Assembly (NCBI RefSeq): GCF_009759665.1 | Contig: NZ_WQNE01000019.1 | Coordinates: 1 to 64,000, forward strand | From: Bradyrhizobium cajani | GTDB lineage: Bacteria > Pseudomonadota > Alphaproteobacteria > Rhizobiales > Xanthobacteraceae | Length of the DNA: 64,000 nt | Direction of reading: 5' to 3' | Part shown: in pieces, positions 38,007-46,003 of the stretch | Layout of the letters: each line of letters starts with the position of its first letter | Numbering within the stretch: the stretch's first letter is position 1 | Notes under the pieces: generated by a model | Database searches by the model: none | Told to the model about the DNA's origin: nothing | What the model saw: the letters and a program-made list of their open reading frames with translations, nothing else | Program-made: the position numbers and the translations under genes

Positions 38007-38537
38007 ATGACCGAACAGCTCTCCGCCGACGACTGGATCAAGCAGGGGCTCAAGGCGCTCGCCGGGAACGGCTTCACGGCGCTGAAGGCCGATCCGCTCG
38101 CCAAGGCCATGGGCGTGTCGCGCGGCAGCTTCTACTGGCATTTCGCCGATCTCGGAGCCTTCCACGCGGCCTTGCTGAAGCGCTGGCGCGAGATCGCGGC
38201 CGAGCAGATCATTGCCGACGTCGAGGCCGGCAGCGACGAGCCGCTGAAGGCGCTGTTGCGACGATCCTTCGGCGCGCGGCTCGACCTCGAGCGTGCCGTG
38301 CGCAACTGGGCGGCCTTCGACGCGTCGGCGCAAGGCGCGGTCCGTGCGATCGACCGCCGCAGGCTCGACTATATCGAAACGCTCTTGGAGAAGCGGGGGC
38401 TCGCCCCGGCCATGGCGCAGGCGCGGGCGCAGATACTGTACTGGACCTTTCTCGGTTTTGCCTTGTCGGGGACGCCGGTGCCGCCGGCGCGGCTTCAGCG
38501 CCTGGAGGACGAGATCCTGCGGATGGTTTCCGCGTGA
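38007..38537 (+). CDS. TetR/AcrR family transcriptional regulator
   Basis: A 176-residue repressor. The N-terminal helix-turn-helix is LAKAMGVSRGSFYWHFADLG (about residues 30-50); the rest is a helical ligand-binding domain of usual size with no clear ligand clue. The start MTEQLSADD is chosen because the longer frame runs through the operator region. It likely represses itself and the divergent membrane protein through the paired sites at 37927-37985. Confidence 0.92.
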   Translation: MTEQLSADDWIKQGLKALAGNGFTALKADPLAKAMGVSRGSFYWHFADLGAFHAALLKRWREIAAEQIIADVEAGSDEPLKALLRRSFGARLDLERAVRNWAAFDASAQGAVRAIDRRRLDYIETLLEKRGLAPAMAQARAQILYWTFLGFALSGTPVPPARLQRLEDEILRMVSA

Positions 38538-38605
38538 GCCGCGACAGCCGCGATGGGCCGACGCGATTTTCTGTGCTAGAGGCAACCCGACCGCCGGAGA
38601 CCATC

Positions 38606-38803
38606 ATGAACGCGCCCACCGAACGCCCCGAAAACAGCGTCGACCCCAAATTGCTGGAGATTCTGGTCTGCCCGCTGACCAAGGGCCCGCTGGAATTCGA
38701 CGCCGCCCGGCAGGAGCTGATCTCGCGCAGCGCAAAGCTCGCTTATCCGATCCGCGACGGCATCCCGATCATGCTGCCGGAAGAGGCGCGCAAGATCGAT
38801 TGA
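38606..38803 (+). CDS. Trm112 family protein
   Basis: A 65-residue protein with the Trm112/YcaR fold: LLEILVCPLTKGPL near the start and AYPIRDGIPIMLPEEAR at the end. Only one of the usual zinc cysteines remains, typical of bacterial members. Members support methyltransferases in other domains of life; the bacterial role is unclear. Start ATG follows CCGGAGACC. In related genomes I recall it adjacent to the Lon-domain gene; here about 4.9 kb separates them. Confidence 0.88.
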   Translation: MNAPTERPENSVDPKLLEILVCPLTKGPLEFDAARQELISRSAKLAYPIRDGIPIMLPEEARKID

Positions 38804-38811
38804 GGAAGGGC

Positions 38812-38861
38812 GAATGGTGAGTAGCGAATAGCGAATGGACGCTATTCGCTACTCACCATTC
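38812..38861. repeat. Perfect 22-bp inverted repeat
   Basis: Arms of 22 nt (38812-38833 and 38840-38861), fully complementary, flank a 6-nt loop; the left arm begins GAATGGTGAGTAGCGAATAG. It fills the gap between the convergent Trm112 and UbiH-type genes and may end both transcripts. Relative of 26963-27049. Confidence 0.9.
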
Positions 38862-38867
38862 ACCTGC

Positions 38868-40088
38868 TCACAACGCCTCGCCCTTCAACAGCCGCGGCAC
38901 CTCGCCGGTGAGTCCGGCCGCCTGGCGGATGAAGAGATTCTTCAGCGGCGGGGCGCGGTCGACGAGGCCGAGGCCGATATCGCGCACCGTGCGCAGCAGC
39001 GTCGAGTGGTTGGAGAACAGGAAGTTCAGCGAGTTGGTGGCAACGCCCATCGCCATGGTGTCGAAGCGGCGCCAGCGCTGGTAGCGCTCGAGCACGTCGC
39101 CGCCGCCGATATCCATGCCGAGCCGCGCGGCATCGACGACGACCTCGGCCAGCGCCGCGACATCCTTCAGACCCATGTTGAGACCTTGGCCCGCGATGGG
39201 ATGGATGACATGCGCGGAATCGCCGACCAGCGCGAGGCGTTCGGCGATGAAGGAACGCGCCACGAAATAGGACAGCGGGAACGCGCGCGGCTTGTCGAGC
39301 GCTTTCACCTCGCCGAGATGCAGACCGAAACGCTGCTCGAGCTCGCTGTGAAACTCTTCCTCGCTCAACGCAACGATCCGCGCAGCCTCAGTGCGGCCCT
39401 CGGTCCACACCAGCGACGAGCGTTTTCCCGAGAGCGGCAGGATCGCGAACGGACCGGCCGGCAAAAAATGTTCTTCGGCGCGGCCGTCGTGATCGCGCTC
39501 GTGGCCGACGGTGACGACGATGCCGGACTGGTCGTACTCCCAGCCATGGGTGACGATGCCGGCACGCTCGCGCAGCTTCGACTTCGCGCCATCGGCCGCG
39601 ACCAGCAGGCTGGCCGCGATCACGCTGCCGTCGCCGAGCGTCACGTCGATGCCGTCGCTGCGCGCGTCGTAGGACGACACGGTGGTGGCGCGGAGATCGA
39701 TGCCCTCGGCCTCGGCGCGCACCACCAGCGCATCGATCAGGCGGCGGTTCTCGACCATGTGCGCGAAGGGCTCGCCCGGCGCGACATCGCCGGCGAAGTT
39801 CAGGAACACCGGCCGGGTGGCATCCTCCAGCCTGGAATCGGTGACCACCATGTCGAGGATCGGCTGCGCCTCGCTTCTGACGTCGTCCCAGGCGCCGATC
39901 GCCTCGAACAGGCGGCGGCAGGCCGCCACGATCGCGGTTGCGCGCGGGTCGCGGCTCGGACGCGTGTTGAGCGCGGGATCGACGACGATGACGGGAATCT
40001 CGGGCCCGAGCCCCTGGCGCAGCGCCAGGGCCAGCGCCAGCCCTGCAAACGCGCCACCGCCAATGACAATGCTACCCTGTACCGACAT
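38868..40088 (-). CDS. UbiH/UbiF/COQ6 family FAD-dependent hydroxylase
   Basis: A 406-residue flavin monooxygenase of ubiquinone synthesis type. FAD motifs are visible: the N-terminal GGGAFAGLALALAL, the mid DG-type region VAADGAKSKLRERAG and the C-terminal GDSAHVIHPIAGQGLNMGLKD. Probably hydroxylates the ring of a ubiquinone precursor. Which ring position cannot be told, so no symbol is given. The start at MSVQGSIVIGGG is chosen over a 27-residue longer frame. Confidence 0.92.
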   Translation of the reverse strand: MSVQGSIVIGGGAFAGLALALALRQGLGPEIPVIVVDPALNTRPSRDPRATAIVAACRRLFEAIGAWDDVRSEAQPILDMVVTDSRLEDATRPVFLNFAGDVAPGEPFAHMVENRRLIDALVVRAEAEGIDLRATTVSSYDARSDGIDVTLGDGSVIAASLLVAADGAKSKLRERAGIVTHGWEYDQSGIVVTVGHERDHDGRAEEHFLPAGPFAILPLSGKRSSLVWTEGRTEAARIVALSEEEFHSELEQRFGLHLGEVKALDKPRAFPLSYFVARSFIAERLALVGDSAHVIHPIAGQGLNMGLKDVAALAEVVVDAARLGMDIGGGDVLERYQRWRRFDTMAMGVATNSLNFLFSNHSTLLRTVRDIGLGLVDRAPPLKNLFIRQAAGLTGEVPRLLKGEAL

Positions 40089-40189
40089 ACCCAGATTCCC
40101 GGCTGAAACTTCGCCTATTCCCGGTCTTGCTAGCAGACTTGAGGTGGGCGAAACAGTGCGGTGAAACAAGGGCGGAACGGCCCGACTGT

Positions 40190-40291
40190 GTCATTCCGGG
40201 GCGCGACGAAGTCGCGAGCCCGGAATCCATAACCACAAGCCGGGGTTATGGATTCCGGGCCTGCGCCGTTCCGGCGCATCCCGGAATGACG
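40190..40291. repeat. GTCATTCCGG-type palindromic repeat
   Basis: Outer arms GTCATTCCGGGGCGC and GCATCCCGGAATGAC; inner arms CCCGGAATCCATAACC and GGTTATGGATTCCGGG. It ends 20 bp before the tesB start. Confidence 0.88.
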
Positions 40292-40310
40292 ATTTGAGAG
40301 AGTTGTTGTC

Positions 40311-41174
40311 ATGTCCAAAAGCCTGATCGACCTGATTTCGATCCTCGATCTCGAGCAGCTCGAGGTGAATCTGTTCCGCGGCAACAGCCCGAAGACGAGC
40401 TGGCAGCGGGTGTTCGGCGGCCAGGTGATCGGGCAGGCGATGGTGGCGGCCTGTCGCACCGTCGAGGGCCGGCTGCCGCATTCGCTGCATTGCTATTTCA
40501 TCCTGCCGGGCGACCCGCAGATCCCGATCATCTACCAGGTCGAACGCCTGCGCGACGGCAAAAGCTATTCGACCCGCCGCGTCACCGCGATCCAGCACGG
40601 CAACGCGATCTTCTCGATCATGGTGTCCTTCCACGCCGAGGAGGAGAGTGCGTTCGACCATCAGGACAAGATGCCCGACGTGCCGCCGCCGGAAAAGCTC
40701 ACGGCGGAGGAGGTGGCGAAGCAGCCGATGTTCAAGGAGATGCCGGAGTTCATCCGCCGCTACTACGAATCCGATCGTCCGATCGAGCTGCGACCGGTCG
40801 AGCTTGGCCGTTACTTCGGCCAGAAAATCGACGACGGCCGCATTCACGTCTGGATCAAGACCGCGGCGACGCTGCCGGACGACCCGGCGCTGCACATGTG
40901 CGCGCTCGCCTATGCCTCGGACTTCTCGCTGCTCGACGCGATCATGGCGCGCTATGGCCGCACGCTGTTCGACAAGCGCATGATGCCGGCGAGCCTCGAC
41001 CACGCGATGTGGTTTCACCGCCCGTTCCGCGCCGACGAATGGCTGCTTTACGCTCAGGATTCGCCGAGCGCGCGCGGCGGCCGCGGCCTGACCCGCGGCT
41101 CGATCTTCAAGCCGGACGGCACGCTGGTGGCTTCCGTCGCGCAGGAAGGCTCCGTGCGCGAGCGGAGGAGCTGA
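40311..41174 (+). CDS. tesB: Acyl-CoA thioesterase II
   Basis: A 287-residue double hot-dog thioesterase that hydrolyses medium and long acyl-CoA. Family segments: FGGQVIGQAMVAACRTV, SLHCYFILPGDPQIPIIY, and the C-terminal SLDHAMWFHRPFRADEWLLY with the catalytic aspartate region. The C-terminus ARGGRGLTRGSIFKPDGTLV is typical. Confidence 0.95.
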   Translation: MSKSLIDLISILDLEQLEVNLFRGNSPKTSWQRVFGGQVIGQAMVAACRTVEGRLPHSLHCYFILPGDPQIPIIYQVERLRDGKSYSTRRVTAIQHGNAIFSIMVSFHAEEESAFDHQDKMPDVPPPEKLTAEEVAKQPMFKEMPEFIRRYYESDRPIELRPVELGRYFGQKIDDGRIHVWIKTAATLPDDPALHMCALAYASDFSLLDAIMARYGRTLFDKRMMPASLDHAMWFHRPFRADEWLLYAQDSPSARGGRGLTRGSIFKPDGTLVASVAQEGSVRERRS

Positions 41175-41178
41175 CCAC

Positions 41179-41327
41179 CTGAAGCGCGACGCGATTGAGG
41201 TGAATCGTCATCGCGCTTTAGGTTGTTGTTTGAGCATGATCTCCGCGCAAACGCGTTCCGCGTTTGTCGCGAAGGAAAACCGCCGCGCACTTTGCGCTAA
41301 CGCGGCCCTTCGGGTCCGGATCATGCC
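41179..41327. repeat. GAGCATGATC-type dispersed element (long form)
   Basis: Begins with GAAGCGCGACGCGATT and ATCGTCATCGCGCTTTA, an inverted pair, followed by the core bounded by GAGCATGATC and GGATCATGC. Related to 32980-33049. It ends directly at the stop codon of the GYF-domain gene. Confidence 0.8.
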
Positions 41328-42209
41328 TTAGACGGAGCCGCGCGGAGCGAGCTCGGTCTGCGAGGCGAACCAGTTCATGATCCAGCGATACACCCACGGG
41401 ATCGGGATGATGAAGCCGCACAGGATCGCGGCGACGATCCCGCGCCAGAGGATATCGAGGCCACTGCCCTTGAAGACGATCTCGCGCCGTGTGCCTTCGA
41501 TGCTGCGGCAGAACCAGCGCATCTGGGCCGCGGCGACCCACGCCCAGCCGATGATGGTGATGATGGAGATCGCGAACAGCAGGTTCCAGCCGATATAGGC
41601 CCAGATCGAGCCCGTGAAGCTCAGCCCGAGCGGCTGCCCGTTGGACGCGAGATTTGCGACCAACCATTTGACCAGCAGCCAATAGAGGACGATCTGCACG
41701 ATGAACAGCAGGTTGCTCAGCAACTGGCTGCCGATGAAGGCGATGGCGATCGCCAGGACGATGAAGCCGAAATACCAGGGGACCAGCGTCATCGCATCGC
41801 CGGTGAAGCTGAGGTTCGGCCGTCCCGGGACCCTGACGCAGGACACGATCCATTTCGTGTACCAGACGAACACCCACGGCGCCGGGATGACGAAGATCAT
41901 TCCGATCAGCAGGACGATGCTGCGCCAGGTGAACTCGAGGATGCCGAAATCGACCGACAGCGATCCTGCGCTCGCACCACCATAACCGCCGGAGCCCATC
42001 ATCGGCGGGCCGCCGGCCGGCATCATCGGCGGCGCGCCGCCGCCTCCGACCAGGCCGGGGATTTCGGCAGCTTTCTGCCAGCCGGCCATGCCCTCGGTCC
42101 ACACCAGCGTGTCCGGGCGCACGACGCCTTGGGCAATGAGATCGCGGAATTGCCCTTCCGGGAATGGCCCCTGCTGCTTGCCCTCGGATGCGTAGAACCA
42201 ACTCGCCAT
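41328..42209 (-). CDS. GYF-domain membrane protein
   Basis: A 293-residue protein. A GYF_2 domain at the N-terminus (WFYASEGKQQGPFPEGQFRDLI, W-E-GM-W pattern) is followed by a Gly/Pro/Met-rich linker (about 52-75) and about six membrane helices resembling the DUF898/YjgN type. The cytoplasmic GYF domain probably binds proline-rich peptides. Function unknown. An element TACATAAGTA lies 18 nt before the start and recurs before the arsR-type gene at 44255. Confidence 0.85.
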   Translation of the reverse strand: MASWFYASEGKQQGPFPEGQFRDLIAQGVVRPDTLVWTEGMAGWQKAAEIPGLVGGGGAPPMMPAGGPPMMGSGGYGGASAGSLSVDFGILEFTWRSIVLLIGMIFVIPAPWVFVWYTKWIVSCVRVPGRPNLSFTGDAMTLVPWYFGFIVLAIAIAFIGSQLLSNLLFIVQIVLYWLLVKWLVANLASNGQPLGLSFTGSIWAYIGWNLLFAISIITIIGWAWVAAAQMRWFCRSIEGTRREIVFKGSGLDILWRGIVAAILCGFIIPIPWVYRWIMNWFASQTELAPRGSV

Positions 42210-42227
42210 GAAGCGTCCCCCTGAACA

Positions 42228-42237
42228 TACTTATGTA
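42228..42237 (-). promoter_or_regulatory. TACATAAGTA element upstream of GYF-domain gene
   Basis: On the minus strand TACATAAGTA ends 18 nt before the start codon at 42209. The same 10-mer, same orientation, ends 17 nt before the arsR-type start at 44255. It could be a shared operator half-site or a shared -10-like sequence. Confidence 0.45.
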
Positions 42238-42446
42238 CTGGCCGGGATGCCTGGGTTCATCGCATCCATGCCAAAAATGCATTGTGAAGGATGAACGGCT
42301 GCCCTGTACAGAGGCGGCCGTTCATAGGGCCAAACGTTTTTCCGCTTCAATCTGCAACTTTTTTGTGCCATTTGCCCGGAAAGATGCCAGATTGACGCAG
42401 CGCCGGGGACATACGGCGCGGCGCATCCCGGGGAATAGGCCTGACC

Positions 42447-42785
42447 ATGAAACTCGTCGTCGCGATCATCAAACCCTTCAAGCTCGATGAGGTCCGCCAG
42501 GCCCTGACGGCGATCGGCGTCCACGGCATGACCGTGACCGAGGTGAAGGGCTATGGCCGCCAGAAGGGGCACACCGAGATCTATCGCGGCGCCGAATATG
42601 TCGTGAACTTCCTGCCGAAGCTCCGGATCGAGATCGCGGTCGCTTCCGACGTCGCCGACAAGGCCGTCAGCGTGATCACCGCGACCGCACGGACCGGGCA
42701 GATCGGCGACGGCAAGATCTTCGTCACGCCGATCGACCACGCGCTGCGCATCCGCACCGGCGAAACCGACAGCGACGCGCTCTAA
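42447..42785 (+). CDS. glnK: Nitrogen regulatory protein P-II (GlnK type), copy 1
   Basis: A complete 112-residue PII trimer subunit. The T loop with uridylylated tyrosine is in GYGRQKGHTEIYRGAEY, and the ATP-binding C-terminal TGQIGDGKIFV is intact. It senses 2-oxoglutarate and ATP/ADP and blocks AmtB when nitrogen is plentiful. It precedes amtB copy 1 by 125 bp containing a dispersed repeat. By hand count it shares about 77% of residues with copy 2 at 46004. No sigma-54 promoter with correct spacing was found upstream. Confidence 0.95.
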   Translation: MKLVVAIIKPFKLDEVRQALTAIGVHGMTVTEVKGYGRQKGHTEIYRGAEYVVNFLPKLRIEIAVASDVADKAVSVITATARTGQIGDGKIFVTPIDHALRIRTGETDSDAL

Positions 42786-42790
42786 CTTTT

Positions 42791-42846
42791 GTTCTGACGC
42801 GTTTCTTGACGCGAACCGGTATCCGCTTCGCTCGAAAACGCTCTGA
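42791..42846. repeat. Dispersed element (GACGCGTTTC...CGAAAACGCT)
   Basis: Between glnK1 and amtB1: GTTCTGACGCGTTTCTTGAC then GCGAACCGGTATCCGCTTCG and CTCGAAAACGCT. An inverted copy lies at 47953-48016. Confidence 0.8.
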
Positions 42847-42910
42847 TACTTCGATCGCACCGGGCAACGACGCCACAGCGTGCGACGTCATCACTGCTGG
42901 GGGAAATGAC

Positions 42911-44212
42911 ATGGCGGGATTGTTGCGCCGCGTAGCTGTCATGGCTGCGCCGATCGGACTTGCATCCATCATTGCGTCGCCGGCACACGCCGCAAGCTCC
43001 GAGATCAACACCGCCGACACCGCCTGGATGATCGTCGCCACCGCGCTGGTGCTGATGATGACGATCCCGGGGCTGGCACTGTTCTACTCCGGCATGGTGC
43101 GCAAGAAGAACGTGCTCGCCACCATGGCGCAGAGCCTCGCCGCGGTGACGCTGATCTCCATCCTCTGGGTCGCGTTCGGCTATTCGCTCTGCTTCGTCGG
43201 CGATGGCCCGTGGATCGGCACGCTCGACCGCTGGTTCCTCGCCGGCATGACCATGGACAGCGTCAACCCGGCGGCGAAGACGATCCCGGAATCGCTGTTC
43301 ATGCTGTACCAGATGACGTTCGCCATCATCACGGTGGCGCTGGTCGCAGGCTCGGTCGCCGACCGGATGCGGTTCTCCGCCTATCTCCTGTTCTCCGTCG
43401 CCTGGTTCATCTTCGTCTATATTCCGCTGGCGCATTGGGTGTGGGGCGGCGGCTTCCTCGCCAGCATGGGCGTGCTGGATTTCGCCGGTGGCCTCGTGGT
43501 GCATCTGTCGGCCGGCACCGCCGGCCTCGTCGCCGCCAAGGTAATGGGACGCCGTCATGGTTACGGCAGCGAAAATCTCTCGCCGTTCGATCTGTCGCTC
43601 GCGGTGATGGGCACCGGCCTGTTGTGGGTCGGCTGGTTCGGCTTCAACGGAGGCTCGGCGGGCGCAGCCAATTCGCGTGCGGTGCTGGCGATCATCGCCA
43701 CCCATCTCGCCGCTTGCGCCGGCGCGCTGACCTGGGGCGCGATCGAATGGTCGACCCGGCGCAAGCCCTCGGTGCTCGGCATGATCTCCGGCGCGGTGGC
43801 GGGACTCGGCACCATCACGCCGGCCTCCGGATTCGTCGCGCCCTGGCATGGCATCGTCATCGGCATCATCGCCGGGGCGGTCTGCTACTGGGCCTGCACC
43901 TGGCTGAAGCACCGCTTCAACTATGACGATTCGCTCGACGTGTTTGGTGTCCACGGCATCGGCGGGCTGACCGGCACGCTGCTCGCCGGCGTGTTCGCAA
44001 CCAGCGCGATCGGCGGCACCGCCGGCCTGATCGAGGGCCATCCGCAGCAGGTGTTGATCCAGCTCTACGGCGTCGCCGTCACCTTCGTCTGGTCGGCGGG
44101 CGTGAGCTTCATCCTGCTCAAGCTGGTCGGCCTGTTCGTGCCGCTGCGCGTCTCGCGGGAGCACGAGCTGGAAGGACTCGATATCTCGCAGCACGGCGAA
44201 GCGCTCCAGTAA
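42911..44212 (+). CDS. amtB: Ammonium transporter, copy 1
   Basis: A 433-residue, 11-helix ammonium channel with a signal-like N-terminus ending near AHAASS. The two pore histidines are in GLVVHLSAGTAGL and DVFGVHGIGG. The C-terminal tail LEGLDISQHGEAL is the PII-binding region. The start MAGLLRRVAV follows a GGGGGA sequence. Lies after glnK1 with the repeat between. It lacks the Ala-rich insert of copy 2. Confidence 0.95.
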   Translation: MAGLLRRVAVMAAPIGLASIIASPAHAASSEINTADTAWMIVATALVLMMTIPGLALFYSGMVRKKNVLATMAQSLAAVTLISILWVAFGYSLCFVGDGPWIGTLDRWFLAGMTMDSVNPAAKTIPESLFMLYQMTFAIITVALVAGSVADRMRFSAYLLFSVAWFIFVYIPLAHWVWGGGFLASMGVLDFAGGLVVHLSAGTAGLVAAKVMGRRHGYGSENLSPFDLSLAVMGTGLLWVGWFGFNGGSAGAANSRAVLAIIATHLAACAGALTWGAIEWSTRRKPSVLGMISGAVAGLGTITPASGFVAPWHGIVIGIIAGAVCYWACTWLKHRFNYDDSLDVFGVHGIGGLTGTLLAGVFATSAIGGTAGLIEGHPQQVLIQLYGVAVTFVWSAGVSFILLKLVGLFVPLRVSREHELEGLDISQHGEALQ

Positions 44213-44228
44213 TCGGGACTTGCGCAAT

Positions 44229-44248
44229 ACATAAGTAAATGCTTATGT
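44229..44248. promoter_or_regulatory. Inverted repeat ACATAAG-N6-CTTATGT before arsR-type gene
   Basis: Perfect 7-bp arms spaced by 6 nt, just 6 nt before the ATG at 44255. Position and symmetry suit autoregulation by the ArsR-type protein. The left part belongs to the TACATAAGTA 10-mer also found before the GYF gene. Confidence 0.6.
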
Positions 44249-44254
44249 GTTGGC

Positions 44255-44569
44255 ATGATCGAAGCCGACATCTTCAAGGCGCTGGCCGACCCGACGCGCC
44301 GAAAGGTCTTTGAGAAGCTCGCTGGCGGAAGCCTGAATGCCAGCGCTTTGCGCGACGGATTGGAGATCAGCCAACCGGCGATGTCGCAGCATCTCGCGGT
44401 GCTGCGTGCGGCAGGCCTGGTACGCGAACAGCGGCAGGGCCGCTTTGTGAACTACGAGGTCGACCCGGACGGGATCGCCACCATCGGGACATGGCTTGCG
44501 CGCTACCGCGCCTACTGGCCGAAGCGCATGGAAGCGCTCGCCGGTCTCTTGAAGGACATGGATCAGTAA
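44255..44569 (+). CDS. ArsR family transcriptional regulator
   Basis: A 104-residue winged-helix repressor. It starts DIFKALADPTRRKVFEKLA and has the recognition helix ISQPAMSQHLAVLRAAGLV, then a wing REQRQGRFVNYEV. No metal-binding cysteines (ELCVCDL type) are seen, so it is the SRPBCC-linked kind and not a metal sensor. It forms a unit with the SRPBCC gene 12 bp downstream. Confidence 0.92.
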   Translation: MIEADIFKALADPTRRKVFEKLAGGSLNASALRDGLEISQPAMSQHLAVLRAAGLVREQRQGRFVNYEVDPDGIATIGTWLARYRAYWPKRMEALAGLLKDMDQ

Positions 44570-44581
44570 GGATCTGGATCA

Positions 44582-44938
44582 ATGAGCGACGCAGTGAAAC
44601 CTGATCCCTCCGACCCTGCCCTGGTGCTCGAATACGACCTCGATGCGCCGCCGGCAAAGGTCTGGCGCGCCGTGACCATTCCGGCCCTGCGCGAGCGCTG
44701 GCTGCCGGATTGCGACCTTGCGGGCGCCGAGCCGGAAACATCGATCCCGGGCGAAGAGGTGCGCTACCGCCTCCGCGATTCCGAACCGCCATTTCGTGAG
44801 AGCCACGTCATCTTCAGGATCGAGCCGAACGAAGACGGCGGCACGCGCTTTCGCATCATCCAGCAAGCCTGCGCTATCAGCGTAAAACTGCCGCAGCCGG
44901 ACAACAGCAATTGCTGCCTGATGCGCGCAGCGGCCTAG
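44582..44938 (+). CDS. SRPBCC (AHSA1-like) protein
   Basis: A 118-residue START/Bet v 1-like protein: LVLEYDLDAPPAKVWRAVT opens the fold, with RESHVIFRIEPNEDGGTRF later. It is shorter than the usual 140-150 residues and ends in an unusual PQPDNSNCCLMRAAA, lacking the long C-terminal helix, so it may be truncated or diverged. Downstream of the ArsR-type gene in the usual ArsR-AHSA1 pairing. Confidence 0.8.
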   Translation: MSDAVKPDPSDPALVLEYDLDAPPAKVWRAVTIPALRERWLPDCDLAGAEPETSIPGEEVRYRLRDSEPPFRESHVIFRIEPNEDGGTRFRIIQQACAISVKLPQPDNSNCCLMRAAA

Positions 44939-44978
44939 CAAAAAAGACTTCGTCATCTACAGAAATGGGAGGTCGCCG

Positions 44979-45581
44979 ATGCGCGACATGCTTCAGCTCG
45001 TCCCTATGGTGGTCGAACAGTCCAGCCGCGGCGAGCGATCCTTCGACATCTATTCGCGGCTCCTGCGCGAGCGCATCATCTTCCTCAATGGCGAGGTCAA
45101 TGACGCGATGTCGGGCCTCGTCTGCGCGCAGCTCTTGTTCCTGGAGGCGGAGAATCCGAACAAGCCGATCAATCTCTACATCAACTCGTATGGCGGCGTG
45201 GTTACCAGCGGCCTCGCGATGTACGACACCATGCAATTCATCAAGGCGCCGGTCCATACGCTGTGCATGGGCACGGCGCGCTCCATGGGCTCGTTCCTGC
45301 TGATGGCCGGCGAGCCCGGTCACCGCGCCGCCCTGCCCAATGCGAGCCTCCACGTGCATCAGCCACTCGGCGGCTTCCAGGGCCAGGCATCCGACATCCT
45401 GATCCACGCCAATGAGATGCAGGAGACCAAGCGGCGCATCATCCGCCTCTATGCGCAGCATTGCGGGCGGACGGAAGAGGAGGTCGAACGGACACTCGAT
45501 CGCGACCACTTCATGACCGCGCAGCAGGGGGTCGAGTGGGGCTTGGTCGACCGGGTTTTTGCAGAGCGCGACGCGGCCTGA
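44979..45581 (+). CDS. ClpP-family serine protease subunit (paralogue)
   Basis: A 200-residue ClpP-like peptidase. Catalytic serine in CMGTARSMGSFLLMAG, histidine in LHVHQPLGGFQGQ and aspartate in LDRDHFMTA are all present. The loop before the serine reads GTARS instead of the usual GQAAS. No clpX or other Clp ATPase is adjacent, so this is probably a secondary ClpP isoform. Its start MRDMLQLVPMVVEQSSRGER is canonical for ClpP. Confidence 0.92.
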   Translation: MRDMLQLVPMVVEQSSRGERSFDIYSRLLRERIIFLNGEVNDAMSGLVCAQLLFLEAENPNKPINLYINSYGGVVTSGLAMYDTMQFIKAPVHTLCMGTARSMGSFLLMAGEPGHRAALPNASLHVHQPLGGFQGQASDILIHANEMQETKRRIIRLYAQHCGRTEEEVERTLDRDHFMTAQQGVEWGLVDRVFAERDAA

Positions 45582-46003
45582 TGTGCGATAGCGGGTCTCA
45601 GCCGGATACCTTTCCCAGGCTCGTTCGCTCGCCCCGGCTGTCGTCTAGCGCGCATCTCGTGAGCAGCGGGAGCAAAGGCTCGATGTTTCTCGGGCCTCGC
45701 CCGTAATAAAATACCTTTCCGCTGCCCGACGCGTAAGCAACATTGTGTCGGCAGCCTGTCGTGCCCTTATTTTAATCAGGGCTGACCACGTATTAAGCGC
45801 GACGTAATAGCGCACTGCGCCGCAACACCCGTCAAACGCGAAAACCCCCGTTTTCATAGTCCGTTAGGCAATGCGCCCGATCTGGCACGGCATTTGATTC
45901 TAGGGGTCCGGCTGTGCCCGCGTAGTGAAACGTCTCCCTCGTGGCGAACCAGTCGAGAAACGCCCGGCCATGTCCGGACCGGGCCCAAGCGGGGATAGGA
46001 CCC
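45582..46003. other. Intergenic region upstream of glnK2
   Basis: About 420 bp. It holds the sigma-54 promoter at 45883. Upstream, GCCCT-N10-AGGGC at about 45759-45778 is a possible activator site but does not match the NtrC consensus well. CGGGC-CTC-GCCCG at 45691-45703 may be a weak end of the clpP transcript. Confidence 0.5.
45883..45898 (+). promoter_or_regulatory. Sigma-54 promoter for glnK2-amtB2
   Basis: TGGCACGGCATTTGAT matches TGGCACG-N4-TTGCW with one change (TTGA for TTGC). The GG and the -12 G are correctly spaced. It lies 106 bp before the glnK2 start, as expected for an NtrC-dependent, nitrogen-limitation promoter. Confidence 0.8.

Noticed and set aside
42353..42370. Minus-strand TGGCAC-N7-TTGCA resembling a sigma-54 promoter near glnK1
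   Set aside because: The GG to GC spacing is 12 instead of 10, which sigma-54 does not tolerate, and it points to the GYF-domain gene.
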